Source of the DNA: Prevotella sp.
GTDB lineage: Bacteria > Bacteroidota > Bacteroidia > Bacteroidales > Bacteroidaceae
Direction of reading: 5' to 3'
DNA: 54,078 bases
Assembly: GCA_017645905.1 (NCBI GenBank)
Contig: JAGCNO010000112.1
Location: 1-54,078 of the forward strand
Below the pieces are notes generated by a model. That model had not been told where the DNA came from, searched no databases, and worked only from the letters and a program-made list of their open reading frames with translations. Below are positions 9,327 to 18,275 of this stretch, one piece after another. Positions within the stretch are counted from its first letter, which is position 1, and every line of letters starts with the position of its first letter. The translations under genes and the position numbers were made by a program.

Positions 9327-10889
9327 TTAAAGATTGTCTTCCTTCAGCACTGGAATGGTAATAGTGAACTTTGTTCCCTTGCCGAGCTCGCTGTCACATT
9401 TTATCTCTCCATCGTGTAGGTTGATGATTTTCTTCACGTAGGCCAGTCCGAGGCCGAAGCCCTTCACGTCGTGGACGTTGCCGGTATGTACACGGTAGAA
9501 TTTCTCGAAGATTTTCTTCACGTTCTCTTTCTTGATGCCCTGTCCGTTGTCCTCGATGGAGAAGCAGAGGTTCTCGCCCTCGTTCCAGGTACGGATATGG
9601 ATGTTCACCGGCTCGTCGGGCTTGCGATATTTCACGGCGTTGTCCATGAGGTTGGTGATGGCGTTCTGGAAGTGCACCTCGTCGACGTAGATGGCCGAGT
9701 CCACAGCCTCTATCTCGGTAGTTATCTTTCCTCCCGTATGTTCCACTCGCAGAGAGAACGTCGAGGCCGTCTGCTCTAATAGTTCGTTGAGGTCGAGTTC
9801 CTTCTTCTTGAACGAGGCTGTCTTCTGGTCGAACATCGACATCTGCAGCACCTTCTCCACAAGGAAGCGCAGGCGGCGGCTCTCATCGCCGATGACTCCT
9901 CCTAAGTGTTTCATCATCGTCGGGCTCTTGCTCACCGTCTCGTCGTTGAGCATCTGTGCTGCCAGCGAAATGCTCGAGATGGGCGTTTTCAGCTCATGCG
10001 TCATGTTGTTGATGAAGTCGTTCTTTATCTCCGTGTAACGCTTCTGGCGGAAGATGACGAAGATGGTGAAGATGAACGTGATGAGCAGCACGAGAGTGAA
10101 GATGACGGCAGGAATCATGAACCTCACACTGGAGAAGATGTAAGAGCCCATGTCGGGGAAATGTATCGTCACCACGCCTTTCTTCGTCTGCGGGTCGTTG
10201 CGGAAGAGAATCTGCTTGTAGGTCACCTCCGAGCCTTCGTCAGAGTAGTCGGGACAGCGGTACACCTCTCGGCCGTCGGCCGTCGTCACCACAAAGTGGT
10301 AGGGAATGTTGATGCCGTTGTTCTGCAGTTCCTGTCGGAGGTCCTTGTCCAAGAGGTTGAAGTTCACACGTTCCTTCAGGGGTTTCTCGCTCGCCGTATA
10401 TAATATATTGTATATGACTTCGTCGAGCAGCGCCTTCTGGTAGACGTAGCGCTTGCGCACCGTCTCCTGGAGCGACTTGGCTGCTTCCGACATCTGGTCC
10501 TTGTCCGAGCGCATGATCATTGCCTTGGGCACCTGAGCGGGCTTTGTGACGAAGGTCTTCAGCTCGAAAGCGGAGTAGAATGTCCCGTCGTCGGCCGATA
10601 CGGAGAACTGATGCTGGTGCTGTATGCTGCCGTCGAGGCTGTTCACGATGACCGAGTCCTGATTGTAGGCCTTGCGCTCCACTTCCTTAACGTCTTTCTC
10701 CAAGTACTGCTGCGTCTCGTTTATCTCCAGATTGCGAGAGGCCTGATAGAGGGCGCGGTTCACACTCTCGTCGAACTGCTCCTTCTTCATCTTCGCCATC
10801 TCCTCAATGTAGGAAATCTGCACGAAGAGCAGCCCCAGGAACGAGAGTCCCATCACCACCGCAATAATCCATATCGTAGACTTCTTCAT
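9327..10889 (-). CDS. rprX: Sensor histidine kinase, RprX type
   Basis: 520 residues. Membrane segment 1 (residues about 5-27), a periplasmic sensor region to about 255, membrane segment 2 (PAVIFTLVLLITFIFTIFVIF), then a HisKA domain with phospho-acceptor H298 in NNMTHELKTPISS, N box NAITNLMDNAVKY, G1 DNGQGI and G2 GFGLGLAYV. The kinase signals to RprY encoded directly downstream. Its upstream region contains a TATCTTTG box and a conserved palindrome, and is duplicated upstream of the GH3 gene together with part of its own 5' codons. Confidence 0.93.
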   Translation of the reverse strand: MKKSTIWIIAVVMGLSFLGLLFVQISYIEEMAKMKKEQFDESVNRALYQASRNLEINETQQYLEKDVKEVERKAYNQDSVIVNSLDGSIQHQHQFSVSADDGTFYSAFELKTFVTKPAQVPKAMIMRSDKDQMSEAAKSLQETVRKRYVYQKALLDEVIYNILYTASEKPLKERVNFNLLDKDLRQELQNNGINIPYHFVVTTADGREVYRCPDYSDEGSEVTYKQILFRNDPQTKKGVVTIHFPDMGSYIFSSVRFMIPAVIFTLVLLITFIFTIFVIFRQKRYTEIKNDFINNMTHELKTPISSISLAAQMLNDETVSKSPTMMKHLGGVIGDESRRLRFLVEKVLQMSMFDQKTASFKKKELDLNELLEQTASTFSLRVEHTGGKITTEIEAVDSAIYVDEVHFQNAITNLMDNAVKYRKPDEPVNIHIRTWNEGENLCFSIEDNGQGIKKENVKKIFEKFYRVHTGNVHDVKGFGLGLAYVKKIINLHDGEIKCDSELGKGTKFTITIPVLKEDNL

Positions 10890-10930
10890 TTTCGCTTCTT
10901 TAATTTGGCGTCATTTGTTAATTGACGGTG

Positions 10931-10938
10931 CAAAGATA
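10931..10938 (-). promoter_or_regulatory. rprX promoter, -7 box
   Basis: TATCTTTG on the minus strand, 42 bases before the rprX start. A canonical TTTG is not seen at -33. The same box is conserved in the duplicated copy at 13534-13541. Confidence 0.65.
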
Positions 10939-10977
10939 GGGATTATTCCGAAATACGCGATACAATTAAGTTAATTA

Positions 10978-11008
10978 TTTCTGTTAAATTTAACGTTATT
11001 AACAGAAA
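10978..11008. promoter_or_regulatory. Conserved palindrome upstream of rprX (candidate operator)
   Basis: TTTCTGTTAA (10978-10987) and TTAACAGAAA (10999-11008) form perfect 10-bp arms, about 60 bases upstream of the expected transcription start. Both arms are unchanged in copy B (13581-13590 and 13602-13611) although surrounding bases have diverged, which suggests a bound regulator, perhaps RprY itself (inference). Confidence 0.55.
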
Positions 11009-11113
11009 TATAATGATTTAATTAATTATAAACAATTATATTAATAATATGCCTCGGTAAGGATTCTTGCTTGTCTTGTTCCGAAATGGCCAGCCAACGT
11101 AGGCGGGCTCAAA

Positions 11114-11216
11114 GAGAAAGCCGTTCTTTCTACCAGAAAAAGCCGTTCTTTCTGGTAGAAAAAGCCGTTTTTTCTATGAGAAAAAGCCGTTCTTTCTATG
11201 GGTAAAAGCCGTTTTC
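11114..11216. repeat. 22-bp-period array, locus 1 (five units)
   Basis: CCGTT occurs at 11121, 11143, 11165, 11187 and 11209, always 22 bases apart. Each unit is GAAAAAGCCGTTCTTTCT plus four variable bases. The 379-bp gene-free stretch 10890-11268 otherwise holds the rprX promoter, the palindrome and AT-rich sequence. Confidence 0.9.
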
Positions 11217-11268
11217 AGATTGATCCTGGCGGTTGCCAAGAAAGAGTACCAATCGTCTGAGGGAACAT

Positions 11269-13440
11269 TTACAGTTTATAATCTGCTTCTGTCCGGATGT
11301 CGGCCGAGGAAGCTCCTATCTCAAAATGGATACGTCCTGTTTCGGGGATGAAGGCGTGGGCTTCGGGGCTCCAGTAGGTGAGGTCGGCTTTATCGACAGT
11401 CAGGATGACATCACGGTTCTCGCCAGCGGGAATCATCACGCGCTCGAAGGCCTTGAGCTGACGCTTCGGATGCTCCACCTGCGACTCAGGATAGCTGACA
11501 TAGAGTTGCACTACCTCATCGCCATCACGACTGCCGACATTCTTCACCGAAACAGAGACATAGACCTTTTGCTTGTCCTGCTTGAGAATTTTGGCCTCGC
11601 CATACTCAAAACGCGTATAGCTGAGTCCGTAGCCGAAGGGATAGAGCGGCTGTCCCTTGAAATACATATAGGTGCGGCCGTTGCGGATGTCGTAGTCCAT
11701 CATGTGGGGCAGGTCAAGGATGTCGCGAACCCACGTCTGAGTGGTGCGACCAGCGGGGTTCACCTTACCAAAGAGTACATCGGCGACACCGTGACCCTGC
11801 TCCTGCGAACAATGGGTGACGTGAAGGATGGCGGGCAGGTTGGCGTTGCTCCAGTTGATGGCGTATGGGAAACTGCTGACGAGCACCAGTACGGTATTCG
11901 GGTTGATGCTGTAAAGGCGACGTATCTCGTCCTCATCGGGCAACTGTAGCGAATGGCGGTCGTTGGCCTCGCGACCATCGGAGGGCACAGGACAGACTTT
12001 CCATGTACGGTCGGTGCCGTAAGGGTGATTACCTGTGCAGACGAGCACCATATCAGCCTGCTTGGCAAGATCCTCAGCCCGGCCGAACTGGTTATCCTTC
12101 GCATACAGAATCTCGATGCCCCGTTCACGTCCAGCTTCCTGCATGGCCTTGAGGATGGTATTCACGTAAGGTGCCGTGCCGCTATACCAGTCGTAGATAA
12201 TCTGGTCGGCATACGGTCCCACGACAGCAATCTTTTTCACCTTATTACTAATAGGCAGCGTCTGACGTTCGTTCTTCAGCAGCACGATACTCTTGGCAGT
12301 CACCTCGCGTACGAACTGTTTGACTTCCTCACGCTCATAGGGCGGCATCGCAGTAGAGTCCTTGCCTATCTCAGCGTATGGGCACTTGTCGTCGAGCAGG
12401 CCCAGCTTCAGAGCCACGAAGATATTGCCTTTGATGACCTTGTCAATCTCGGCCTCCGTCACCAGCCCCTTCTCGACAGCCTCCTTCAGATAAGGCTGGT
12501 AGCGGTCGAGGAACTGGCTGGTACCCGCCTTTACCACACCTGCAGCTGCAGAGGGGAAGTCGGGATAATAATGGTGGGCATTGACCAGGAAAGCATACGC
12601 ACCGCCGTCGGTACAGATGATACCGTTGTTGCCCCACTCGTTGCGGGTAATCTCGTTCAGGCAGGGATGTACGGCCATTGGGATGCCGTTCCAACTGTTA
12701 TACGATGCCATGAAGGCGCGACTGCCACCCTCGGTGATGCCTTTGTAGAACGGATAGGAGTAGTATTCGCGGAACAGGCGCTCGTCGAAGTTGCTCGACG
12801 TAGAGTCGCGACCGTCCTCATTACTGTTGGCGAGGAAATGCTTCATCAGGGAAGCGGTCTTCCAATAGCGTGCATCGTCGCCCTGCAGACCCTTCACCAT
12901 TGCCACAGCGAGCTGCCCAACGAGGTAAGGGTCCTCACCATAACTCTCCTCCGTACGCCCCCATCGCGGGTCGCGGGCGAGGTCAGCATTAGGCGCAAAG
13001 ACAATGAGACCCTTGCGGCGGGCAATATTGCCCTGAGCATACCAGCGCACCTCTTCAGCCTCAATCTGACCGATATGTTGGATGAGTGAGCGGTCCCACG
13101 TGCATCCCATTCCGTACGCCTGTGGGAAGATGGTCGTCGGCAGGTCATTGGGTACCTCCTTTCCATCAACGGTCTTCACGCCATTGTTGCGCGAAGGGCC
13201 GCCAAGAGCGAGGCCATGAAGACCCTCGTAACAGCTGGTGATGGGAATGCCTAAGCGTGGAGAGCCAAGCATAGGCGCCATCCATTGCATCTTCTCGTCG
13301 AGGGTTAGATGCTTTAAGAAGAGTTCTACACGTTTGTCGTCCTTCAGCTTTGTATTCTGAAAGTCGTAGGGTTGTGCACAGGCGGCTGTCTTCCCCATCA
13401 GAAAGAGTACCGCGGTCAGGAAAAGCTGATAATACTTCAT
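11269..13440 (-). CDS. Glycoside hydrolase family 3 beta-glycosidase, secreted
   Basis: 723 residues with a signal peptide (YQLFLTAVLFLMGKTAACAQ). The N-terminal (beta/alpha)8 domain shows EKMQWMAP, PNADLARDPRWGR, EESYGEDPYL and KHFLANSNEDGRD; the nucleophile is probably D278 in IICTDGGAYAF. The alpha/beta sandwich (VGPYADQ, DDKCPYAE) and a C-terminal fibronectin-like domain (GDEVVQLYVSYPES) complete the usual three-domain layout. Such enzymes remove terminal beta-glucosyl or xylosyl units; specificity cannot be read. It is a single gene behind a promoter that is a diverged copy of the rprX promoter. Confidence 0.9.
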   Translation of the reverse strand: MKYYQLFLTAVLFLMGKTAACAQPYDFQNTKLKDDKRVELFLKHLTLDEKMQWMAPMLGSPRLGIPITSCYEGLHGLALGGPSRNNGVKTVDGKEVPNDLPTTIFPQAYGMGCTWDRSLIQHIGQIEAEEVRWYAQGNIARRKGLIVFAPNADLARDPRWGRTEESYGEDPYLVGQLAVAMVKGLQGDDARYWKTASLMKHFLANSNEDGRDSTSSNFDERLFREYYSYPFYKGITEGGSRAFMASYNSWNGIPMAVHPCLNEITRNEWGNNGIICTDGGAYAFLVNAHHYYPDFPSAAAGVVKAGTSQFLDRYQPYLKEAVEKGLVTEAEIDKVIKGNIFVALKLGLLDDKCPYAEIGKDSTAMPPYEREEVKQFVREVTAKSIVLLKNERQTLPISNKVKKIAVVGPYADQIIYDWYSGTAPYVNTILKAMQEAGRERGIEILYAKDNQFGRAEDLAKQADMVLVCTGNHPYGTDRTWKVCPVPSDGREANDRHSLQLPDEDEIRRLYSINPNTVLVLVSSFPYAINWSNANLPAILHVTHCSQEQGHGVADVLFGKVNPAGRTTQTWVRDILDLPHMMDYDIRNGRTYMYFKGQPLYPFGYGLSYTRFEYGEAKILKQDKQKVYVSVSVKNVGSRDGDEVVQLYVSYPESQVEHPKRQLKAFERVMIPAGENRDVILTVDKADLTYWSPEAHAFIPETGRIHFEIGASSADIRTEADYKL

Positions 13441-13465
13441 TAGTTCTGTTTTTTATGCCTTATTA

Positions 13466-13635
13466 CTGCACGAAGAGCAGCCCCAGTAACGAGCGTCCTA
13501 CCACCCCAGCAATAATCCTTATATATCACAGTGCAAAGATAGGGATTATTCCGTGAAACGCGATGTATTTAAGTTAATTGTTTCTGTTAAATTTAACGTT
13601 GTTAACAGAAATTCCATTTAATTAATCACAAACAA
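13466..13635. repeat. Direct repeat copy B upstream of the GH3 gene
   Basis: This carries a diverged remnant of rprX codons (13466-13518) now acting as the GH3 leader, a TATCTTTG box (13534-13541) and the intact palindrome (13581-13611). Relative to copy A, 57 bases including the rprX start codon are replaced by 12 bases (13519-13530). Confidence 0.9.
13534..13541 (-). promoter_or_regulatory. GH3 promoter, -7 box (copy of rprX promoter)
   Basis: TATCTTTG on the minus strand, followed by CACTG and about 90 bases of leader containing the rprX remnant before the GH3 ATG at 13440. Confidence 0.6.
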
Positions 13636-13672
13636 CAAAAAAGAGAAGGAAGGCCTTTTGTAACCTTCCTTC
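13636..13672 (-). terminator. Terminator of the tRNA-Ser transcript
   Basis: On the minus strand GAAGGAAGG and CCTTCCTTC form a 9-bp stem around a short loop, followed by TCTTTTTTG. It lies 20 bases beyond the tRNA 3' end. Confidence 0.85.
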
Positions 13673-13691
13673 TTTGTGGGTTGTCTTTTCC

Positions 13692-13781
13692 TGGCGGAAG
13701 CTGGGGGATTCGAACCCCCGGTACGGTTACCCGTACGGCAGTTTAGCAAACTGCTGGTTTCAGCCACTCACCCAAACTTCC
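13692..13781 (-). tRNA. tRNA-Ser (anticodon GCT)
   Basis: On the minus strand the gene begins GGAAGTTTGGGTGAGTGGC and ends CCCAGCTTCCGCCA. The anticodon stem-loop is GCAGT-TTGCTAA-ACTGC, giving anticodon GCT for AGC/AGT serine codons. There is a long variable arm (CCGTACGGGTAACCGTACCG) typical of class II tRNAs, a T loop GTTCGAATC, and an encoded CCA end at 13692-13694. Confidence 0.95.
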
Positions 13782-13827
13782 TCACGGCTTTACCGCCCTG
13801 AAAAGCACTTTCTCTCAAATGCGGGTG

Positions 13828-13859
13828 CAAAAGTACTAACATTTTTCTTAACCGCCAAA
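13828..13859 (-). promoter_or_regulatory. Promoter of tRNA-Ser
   Basis: TTTG (13856-13859), 20-base spacer, TACTTTTG (13828-13835) on the minus strand, about 45 bases before the mature tRNA 5' end. Confidence 0.8.
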
Positions 13860-13926
13860 TAATTATACAATATTTCACACATTTATTTTCCTTTTTCCTG
13901 CATTTGTGTTATTTTCTAATAAAAAA

Positions 13927-13958
13927 TTTGGCTGCGCCGGGCATTTTCCGTACCTTTG
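13927..13958 (+). promoter_or_regulatory. carB promoter
   Basis: TTTG (13927-13930), 20-base spacer, TACCTTTG (13951-13958), 35 bases before the carB ATG. Confidence 0.88.
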
Positions 13959-13993
13959 CAGGCGATTAATACATTAAATCTTCAATAGCAATT

Positions 13994-16900
13994 ATGGCAA
14001 AACTGAATCTCAAGAAGGTGCTCGTGCTGGGCTCGGGTGCTCTGAAAATCGGACAGGCAGGTGAATTTGACTACTCTGGCTCACAAGCCCTGAAGGCCTT
14101 GCGTGAGGAGGGCATCAAGAGCGTGTTGGTAAACCCCAACATCGCCACCATCCAGACATCGGAGGGTATAGCCGACAAGGTCTATTTCCAGCCTGTTAAC
14201 ACACACTTCGTCACCGAGATTATCAAGAAGGAGCGTCCTGACGGCATCCTGCTTGCCTTTGGCGGACAGACGGCCCTGAACTGCGGAACCGAGCTTTACC
14301 AGACAGGTGTTCTGAAAGAGTATGGTGTCCAGGTGCTTGGCACCAGCGTCGAGGCTATCATGAACACCGAGGACAGAGACCTTTTCGTGAAGAAGCTGGG
14401 CGAGATTAGCCTGAAGGTGCCCGTGAGCCATGCTGTGGAGAACATGGACGACGCCTTGAAGGCCGCTCACGAGATTGGCTTCCCCATCATGATTCGCTCG
14501 GCCTACGCACTTGGGGGCCTGGGTTCAGGTATTTGTCCTGACGAGAAGACCTTCCGTGAATTGGCAGAATCGGCCTTCACGTTTGCTCCCCAGATTCTTG
14601 TCGAGGAGAGCCTGAAGGGCTGGAAGGAGATAGAGTTTGAGACTATCCGCGATGCCAATGACCATTGCTTTACCGTAGCCTCGATGGAGAACTTCGATCC
14701 GCTGGGCATACATACCGGCGAGAGTATCGTCGTGGCTCCCACCTGTTCGCTGACCGAAGGGCAGGTGAAGATGCTCCAGGAGATTACCATCAAGTGTGTG
14801 CGCCACCTGAACATCGTTGGTGAGTGCAACATTCAGTTTGCCTTCAATGCCGAGACTAACGACTACCGTATTATTGAGATAAATGCTCGCCTGAGCCGAA
14901 GCAGCGCACTTGCCTCAAAAGCAACAGGTTATCCTCTTGCTTTCGTGGCAGCAAAGATTGCCTTGGGCTACACCCTTGACCAGATTGGAGAGATGGGAAC
15001 CACCTCGTCTGCATACGTTGCACCGAGCCTTGACTACATGATTTGCAAGATACCACGTTGGGACTTGACAAAGTTCGTAGGCGTCTCCCGCCAGATAGGC
15101 TCCAGCATGAAGTCCGTAGGTGAGATAATGTCTATCGGCCGCAGCTTCGAGGAGATGATTCAGAAGGGCCTGCGCATGATAGGGCAGGGGATGCACGGTT
15201 TCGTGGGCAACGACCATACGAAGTTCTCCGACCTCGACGATGCCCTGCAGAATCCTACCGACTTGCGTATCTTCGCTATAGCACAAGCTTTGGAGGAGGG
15301 CTATACCGTTGAGCGTATTGAGGAGCTGACGAAGATTGATGTATGGTTCCTCGAGCGTCTGAAGCATATTGTAGACCTGAAGCATAAGCTGCAGACGTAC
15401 AATAGTTTGGAAGAATTACCTGATGCTTTCCTTTTAGAGGTGAAGCGTTGTGGATTCTCCGACTTCCAGATAGCCCGCTTCGTTCTCAAGCCTCAGGGCG
15501 GTAACATGGAGAAGGAGAACCTGGCTGTGCGCAGCTTGCGTAAGGAGCGTGGCATACTGCCCTCCGTGAAGCGCATACCTACTGTTGCCTCAGAGAATCC
15601 CGAACTGACCAATTACCTTTATTTCACATACTCGCACGTGCCTGCCTTTGGCAATCAGGAGGGTGAGCATTATAAGCCCAAGCACGACATCAACTATTAT
15701 AATAATGAGAAGTCTGTCGTAGTTCTTGGCTCAGGTGCCTACCGTATCGGCTCGAGTGTGGAGTTCGACTGGTGTTCTGTCAATGCCATCCAGACGGCAC
15801 GCAAGCTGGGCTATAAGTCCATCATGATCAACTACAACCCCGAGACTGTTTCTACCGACTATGACATGTGCGACAGGCTTTACTTCGACGAGTTGTCGTT
15901 GGAGCGTGTTCTTGACGTTATTGACTTGGAGCAGCCGCGTGGTGTGATTGTAAGCGTGGGCGGACAGATACCTAACAACCTCGCTATGAAGCTGCATCGT
16001 CAGGGCGTTCCTGTGCTGGGCACCAGTCCTGTGGATATTGACCGAGCCGAGAACCGTGACAAGTTCTCTGCCATGCTTGACAAGCTTGGCGTAGATCAGC
16101 CAGCCTGGCGAGCGCTGACCTCGTTCGATGACATCAAGGAATTTGTTGCTGAAGTGGGTTATCCTGTGCTGGTGCGTCCCTCGTATGTGCTTTCAGGAGC
16201 TGCTATGAACGTGTGCTACGACGAAGAGGAGTTGCATCGCTTCCTCAACATGGCTACCGAGGTGTCGAAGGAGTTCCCCGTCGTTGTCTCGAAGTTCATG
16301 ACCGAGACAAAGGAGATAGAGTTCGATGCCGTTGCCGATAAGGGTGAGGTGGTCGAGTATGCCATTTCCGAGCATGTGGAGTATGCTGGTGTGCACTCTG
16401 GCGATGCCACGATGGTGTTCCCTGCCCAGCACATCTATTTCTCCACCATCCGTCAGATTAAGAAGATAGCCCGCAAGATAGCTGCCGAGCTGAACATCAG
16501 CGGCCCGTTTAACATTCAGTTCCTGGCCAAGAACCGCGAAGTGAAGGTCATCGAGTGCAACCTGCGTGCCTCGCGCTCCTTCCCCTTCGTGAGCAAGATT
16601 CTGAAGCGCAACTTCATCGAGACAGCCACGAAGATAATGCTTGACGCACCCTATGAGCGTCCCGACCGTTCGGAGTTTGACATTGACCGTATTGGTGTGA
16701 AAGCCAGCCAGTTCTCTTTTGCCCGCTTGCAGAATGCCGACCCCGTCTTAGGCGTAGACATGAGCTCTACGGGTGAGGTAGGTTGCCTGGGCGACGACCT
16801 GAACGAAGCCCTGCTCAACGCCCTCATAGCTACCGGCTACCGGCTGCCAAAGTCCGGACGTGCCATTCTCGTCTCATCGGGTGGTGCAAAGGGTAAGGTA

Positions 16901-17263
16901 AGCCTGCTTGAGCCCGCTAAGGAACTGGTGAAGAAGGGCTACAAGGTCTATGCTACTGGAGGCACAGCCAAGTTCTTCAACGATAACGGTGTGGAGGCAA
17001 CGCCTGTGAAGTGGCCCGACGAGGAAGGCGAGAACAACGTGATGGACATGATTGCTGCTCACCAGTTTGACCTTATCATCAACGTGCCCAAGAACCACAC
17101 CAAGCGAGAGCTCACCAACGGATACCGCATCCGTCGTGGAGCCATCGACCACAACATCCCTCTCATGACTAACGTACGTCTTGCAAAAGCCTTCATTGAG
17201 GCCTTCACAGCTATGAGCCTCGACGATGTCAAGATTAAGAGCTGGCAGGAATATAACGCTTAA
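13994..17263 (+). CDS. carB: Carbamoyl-phosphate synthase large subunit
   Basis: 1089 residues, full length. Two homologous ATP-grasp halves are visible, the first beginning KKVLVLGSGALKIGQAGEFD with GIHTGESIVVAPTCSL and IIEINARLSRSSALASKATG, the second beginning SVVVLGSGAYRIGSSVEFDW with HSGDATMVFPAQ and VIECNLRASRSFPFVSK. A C-terminal methylglyoxal-synthase-like regulatory domain (about residues 960-1089; VYATGGTAKFFNDNGVEATP) is present. It makes carbamoyl phosphate for pyrimidines and arginine with the small subunit CarA, which is not in this window. It is the first gene behind its own promoter. Confidence 0.95.
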   Translation: MAKLNLKKVLVLGSGALKIGQAGEFDYSGSQALKALREEGIKSVLVNPNIATIQTSEGIADKVYFQPVNTHFVTEIIKKERPDGILLAFGGQTALNCGTELYQTGVLKEYGVQVLGTSVEAIMNTEDRDLFVKKLGEISLKVPVSHAVENMDDALKAAHEIGFPIMIRSAYALGGLGSGICPDEKTFRELAESAFTFAPQILVEESLKGWKEIEFETIRDANDHCFTVASMENFDPLGIHTGESIVVAPTCSLTEGQVKMLQEITIKCVRHLNIVGECNIQFAFNAETNDYRIIEINARLSRSSALASKATGYPLAFVAAKIALGYTLDQIGEMGTTSSAYVAPSLDYMICKIPRWDLTKFVGVSRQIGSSMKSVGEIMSIGRSFEEMIQKGLRMIGQGMHGFVGNDHTKFSDLDDALQNPTDLRIFAIAQALEEGYTVERIEELTKIDVWFLERLKHIVDLKHKLQTYNSLEELPDAFLLEVKRCGFSDFQIARFVLKPQGGNMEKENLAVRSLRKERGILPSVKRIPTVASENPELTNYLYFTYSHVPAFGNQEGEHYKPKHDINYYNNEKSVVVLGSGAYRIGSSVEFDWCSVNAIQTARKLGYKSIMINYNPETVSTDYDMCDRLYFDELSLERVLDVIDLEQPRGVIVSVGGQIPNNLAMKLHRQGVPVLGTSPVDIDRAENRDKFSAMLDKLGVDQPAWRALTSFDDIKEFVAEVGYPVLVRPSYVLSGAAMNVCYDEEELHRFLNMATEVSKEFPVVVSKFMTETKEIEFDAVADKGEVVEYAISEHVEYAGVHSGDATMVFPAQHIYFSTIRQIKKIARKIAAELNISGPFNIQFLAKNREVKVIECNLRASRSFPFVSKILKRNFIETATKIMLDAPYERPDRSEFDIDRIGVKASQFSFARLQNADPVLGVDMSSTGEVGCLGDDLNEALLNALIATGYRLPKSGRAILVSSGGAKGKVSLLEPAKELVKKGYKVYATGGTAKFFNDNGVEATPVKWPDEEGENNVMDMIAAHQFDLIINVPKNHTKRELTNGYRIRRGAIDHNIPLMTNVRLAKAFIEAFTAMSLDDVKIKSWQEYNA

Positions 17264-17303
17264 AAGATTGAAGATTGAAGATTGAAGATTGAAAATTGAG
17301 AAT
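17264..17303 (+). repeat. GATTGAA heptamer repeat leader of the LRR gene
   Basis: After the carB stop, GATTGAA recurs four to five times (17267-17297, last unit AAATTGA) directly before the ATG at 17304. It provides an A-rich leader without a Shine-Dalgarno sequence. Confidence 0.85.
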
Positions 17304-18266
17304 ATGGAAGAAAGAACTCCCTTTTACAAAGCACCTTGGTTCATTGGCGGACTGGTAGCTTTGGCCGTATTCGTGCTCTGTTTCAAAGCCATCGACTACA
17401 TAGGTAGCCCTGACGACCCCGACAAGATTGACGTCGAGGAGGAAGTTATTGCCACCGCCCAGACCAATCCCGAGCTGCTTGCCCTTGCCCGCAGTCAGGG
17501 GTGGATAGCAGCCGACGCACAGGAGATGACCAGTATTGATGCCGCCAATGTGAAAACCCTCGGCACAGCCCTTCAGAACAGCCCTCTGAAGCATTTCGAC
17601 GAGCTGCGCCACTTTCTGGCCGTCAAGGAGCTGCCTGCCGGAACCTTCGCAGGAAGCAACATCCTGGAGAGCATTGTCGTGCCCCGTAGTGTCGTTACTA
17701 TCGAGTACGGAGCCTTCGCCGACTGCCCCGCGCTGACATCTCTGAGTGTAGATACTGCCAACACCCACTATGACTCGCGTGAGGACTGTAACGGCGTTGT
17801 CTGCACGTGGAAAGGCAAGCTCATGCTTGTTGCAGGATGCCGCACCACACGCATCGTCGACGGCATACGCTACATCGCGCCACAGGCCTTCCGAGGTACC
17901 ACAGGCCTTGCTGAGATAGCTCTGCCTGAGAAGATGGACGAGATAGGCGTACAGGCTTTCCGTGACTGTTCTGCGCTCACCTCTTTTGCCGTACCGCAGG
18001 GCGTGCGCTTCGTTGAGGACAGCACCTTCATGGGCTGCACCTCTCTGCAGACTGTCACTCTGCCCAAGAGTGTGGAGCGTCTGCGCAAAGATGCCTTCAA
18101 GGGCTGTAGCGCCCTCAGCCGCATTGTCTGTATCAAGAAGTATCCGCCTATTGTCGAGGACGCCTTCGATGGCCGTACCGCCACTCTCGTCGTCCCCAAG
18201 GGCATGCGCAACACCTACCGCGACAGCAAGTACTGGAAAGGATTTTCCAACGTTGTTGAGGACTAA
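17304..18266 (+). CDS. Membrane-anchored leucine-rich repeat (LRR_5/BspA-like) protein
   Basis: 320 residues from MEERTPFYKAPW. A single membrane segment (FIGGLVALAVFVLCF, about residues 12-28) is followed by an acidic linker and LRR_5 repeats (LESIVVPRSVVTIEYGAFAD, IALPEKMDEIGVQAFRDCSA, VTLPKSVERLRKDAFKGCSA). Such repeats usually mediate protein binding; a partner is not known. The in-frame TTG at 17289 lies inside the heptamer repeat and is not preferred. The CotH-domain gene starts 9 bases later, so the two are probably co-translated. Confidence 0.8.
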   Translation: MEERTPFYKAPWFIGGLVALAVFVLCFKAIDYIGSPDDPDKIDVEEEVIATAQTNPELLALARSQGWIAADAQEMTSIDAANVKTLGTALQNSPLKHFDELRHFLAVKELPAGTFAGSNILESIVVPRSVVTIEYGAFADCPALTSLSVDTANTHYDSREDCNGVVCTWKGKLMLVAGCRTTRIVDGIRYIAPQAFRGTTGLAEIALPEKMDEIGVQAFRDCSALTSFAVPQGVRFVEDSTFMGCTSLQTVTLPKSVERLRKDAFKGCSALSRIVCIKKYPPIVEDAFDGRTATLVVPKGMRNTYRDSKYWKGFSNVVED

Positions 18267-18275
18267 GCCTTTGAG

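Larger units (their letters stand above)
10818..11034. repeat. Direct repeat copy A: rprX 5' codons and upstream region
   Basis: Two blocks match copy B without gaps: 10818-10870 against 13466-13518 (about 47 of 53 identical, rprX codons) and 10928-11009 against 13531-13612 (74 of 82 identical, promoter and palindrome). Weaker similarity continues to about 11034. The two copies flank the GH3 gene in the same orientation. Confidence 0.9.

Noticed and set aside
11114-11216. 22-bp array as a small CRISPR
   Set aside because: Variable parts are only four bases and no cas genes are near.
13994-17263. Missing carA as a defect
   Set aside because: carA need not be adjacent to carB; the window shows only part of the genome.
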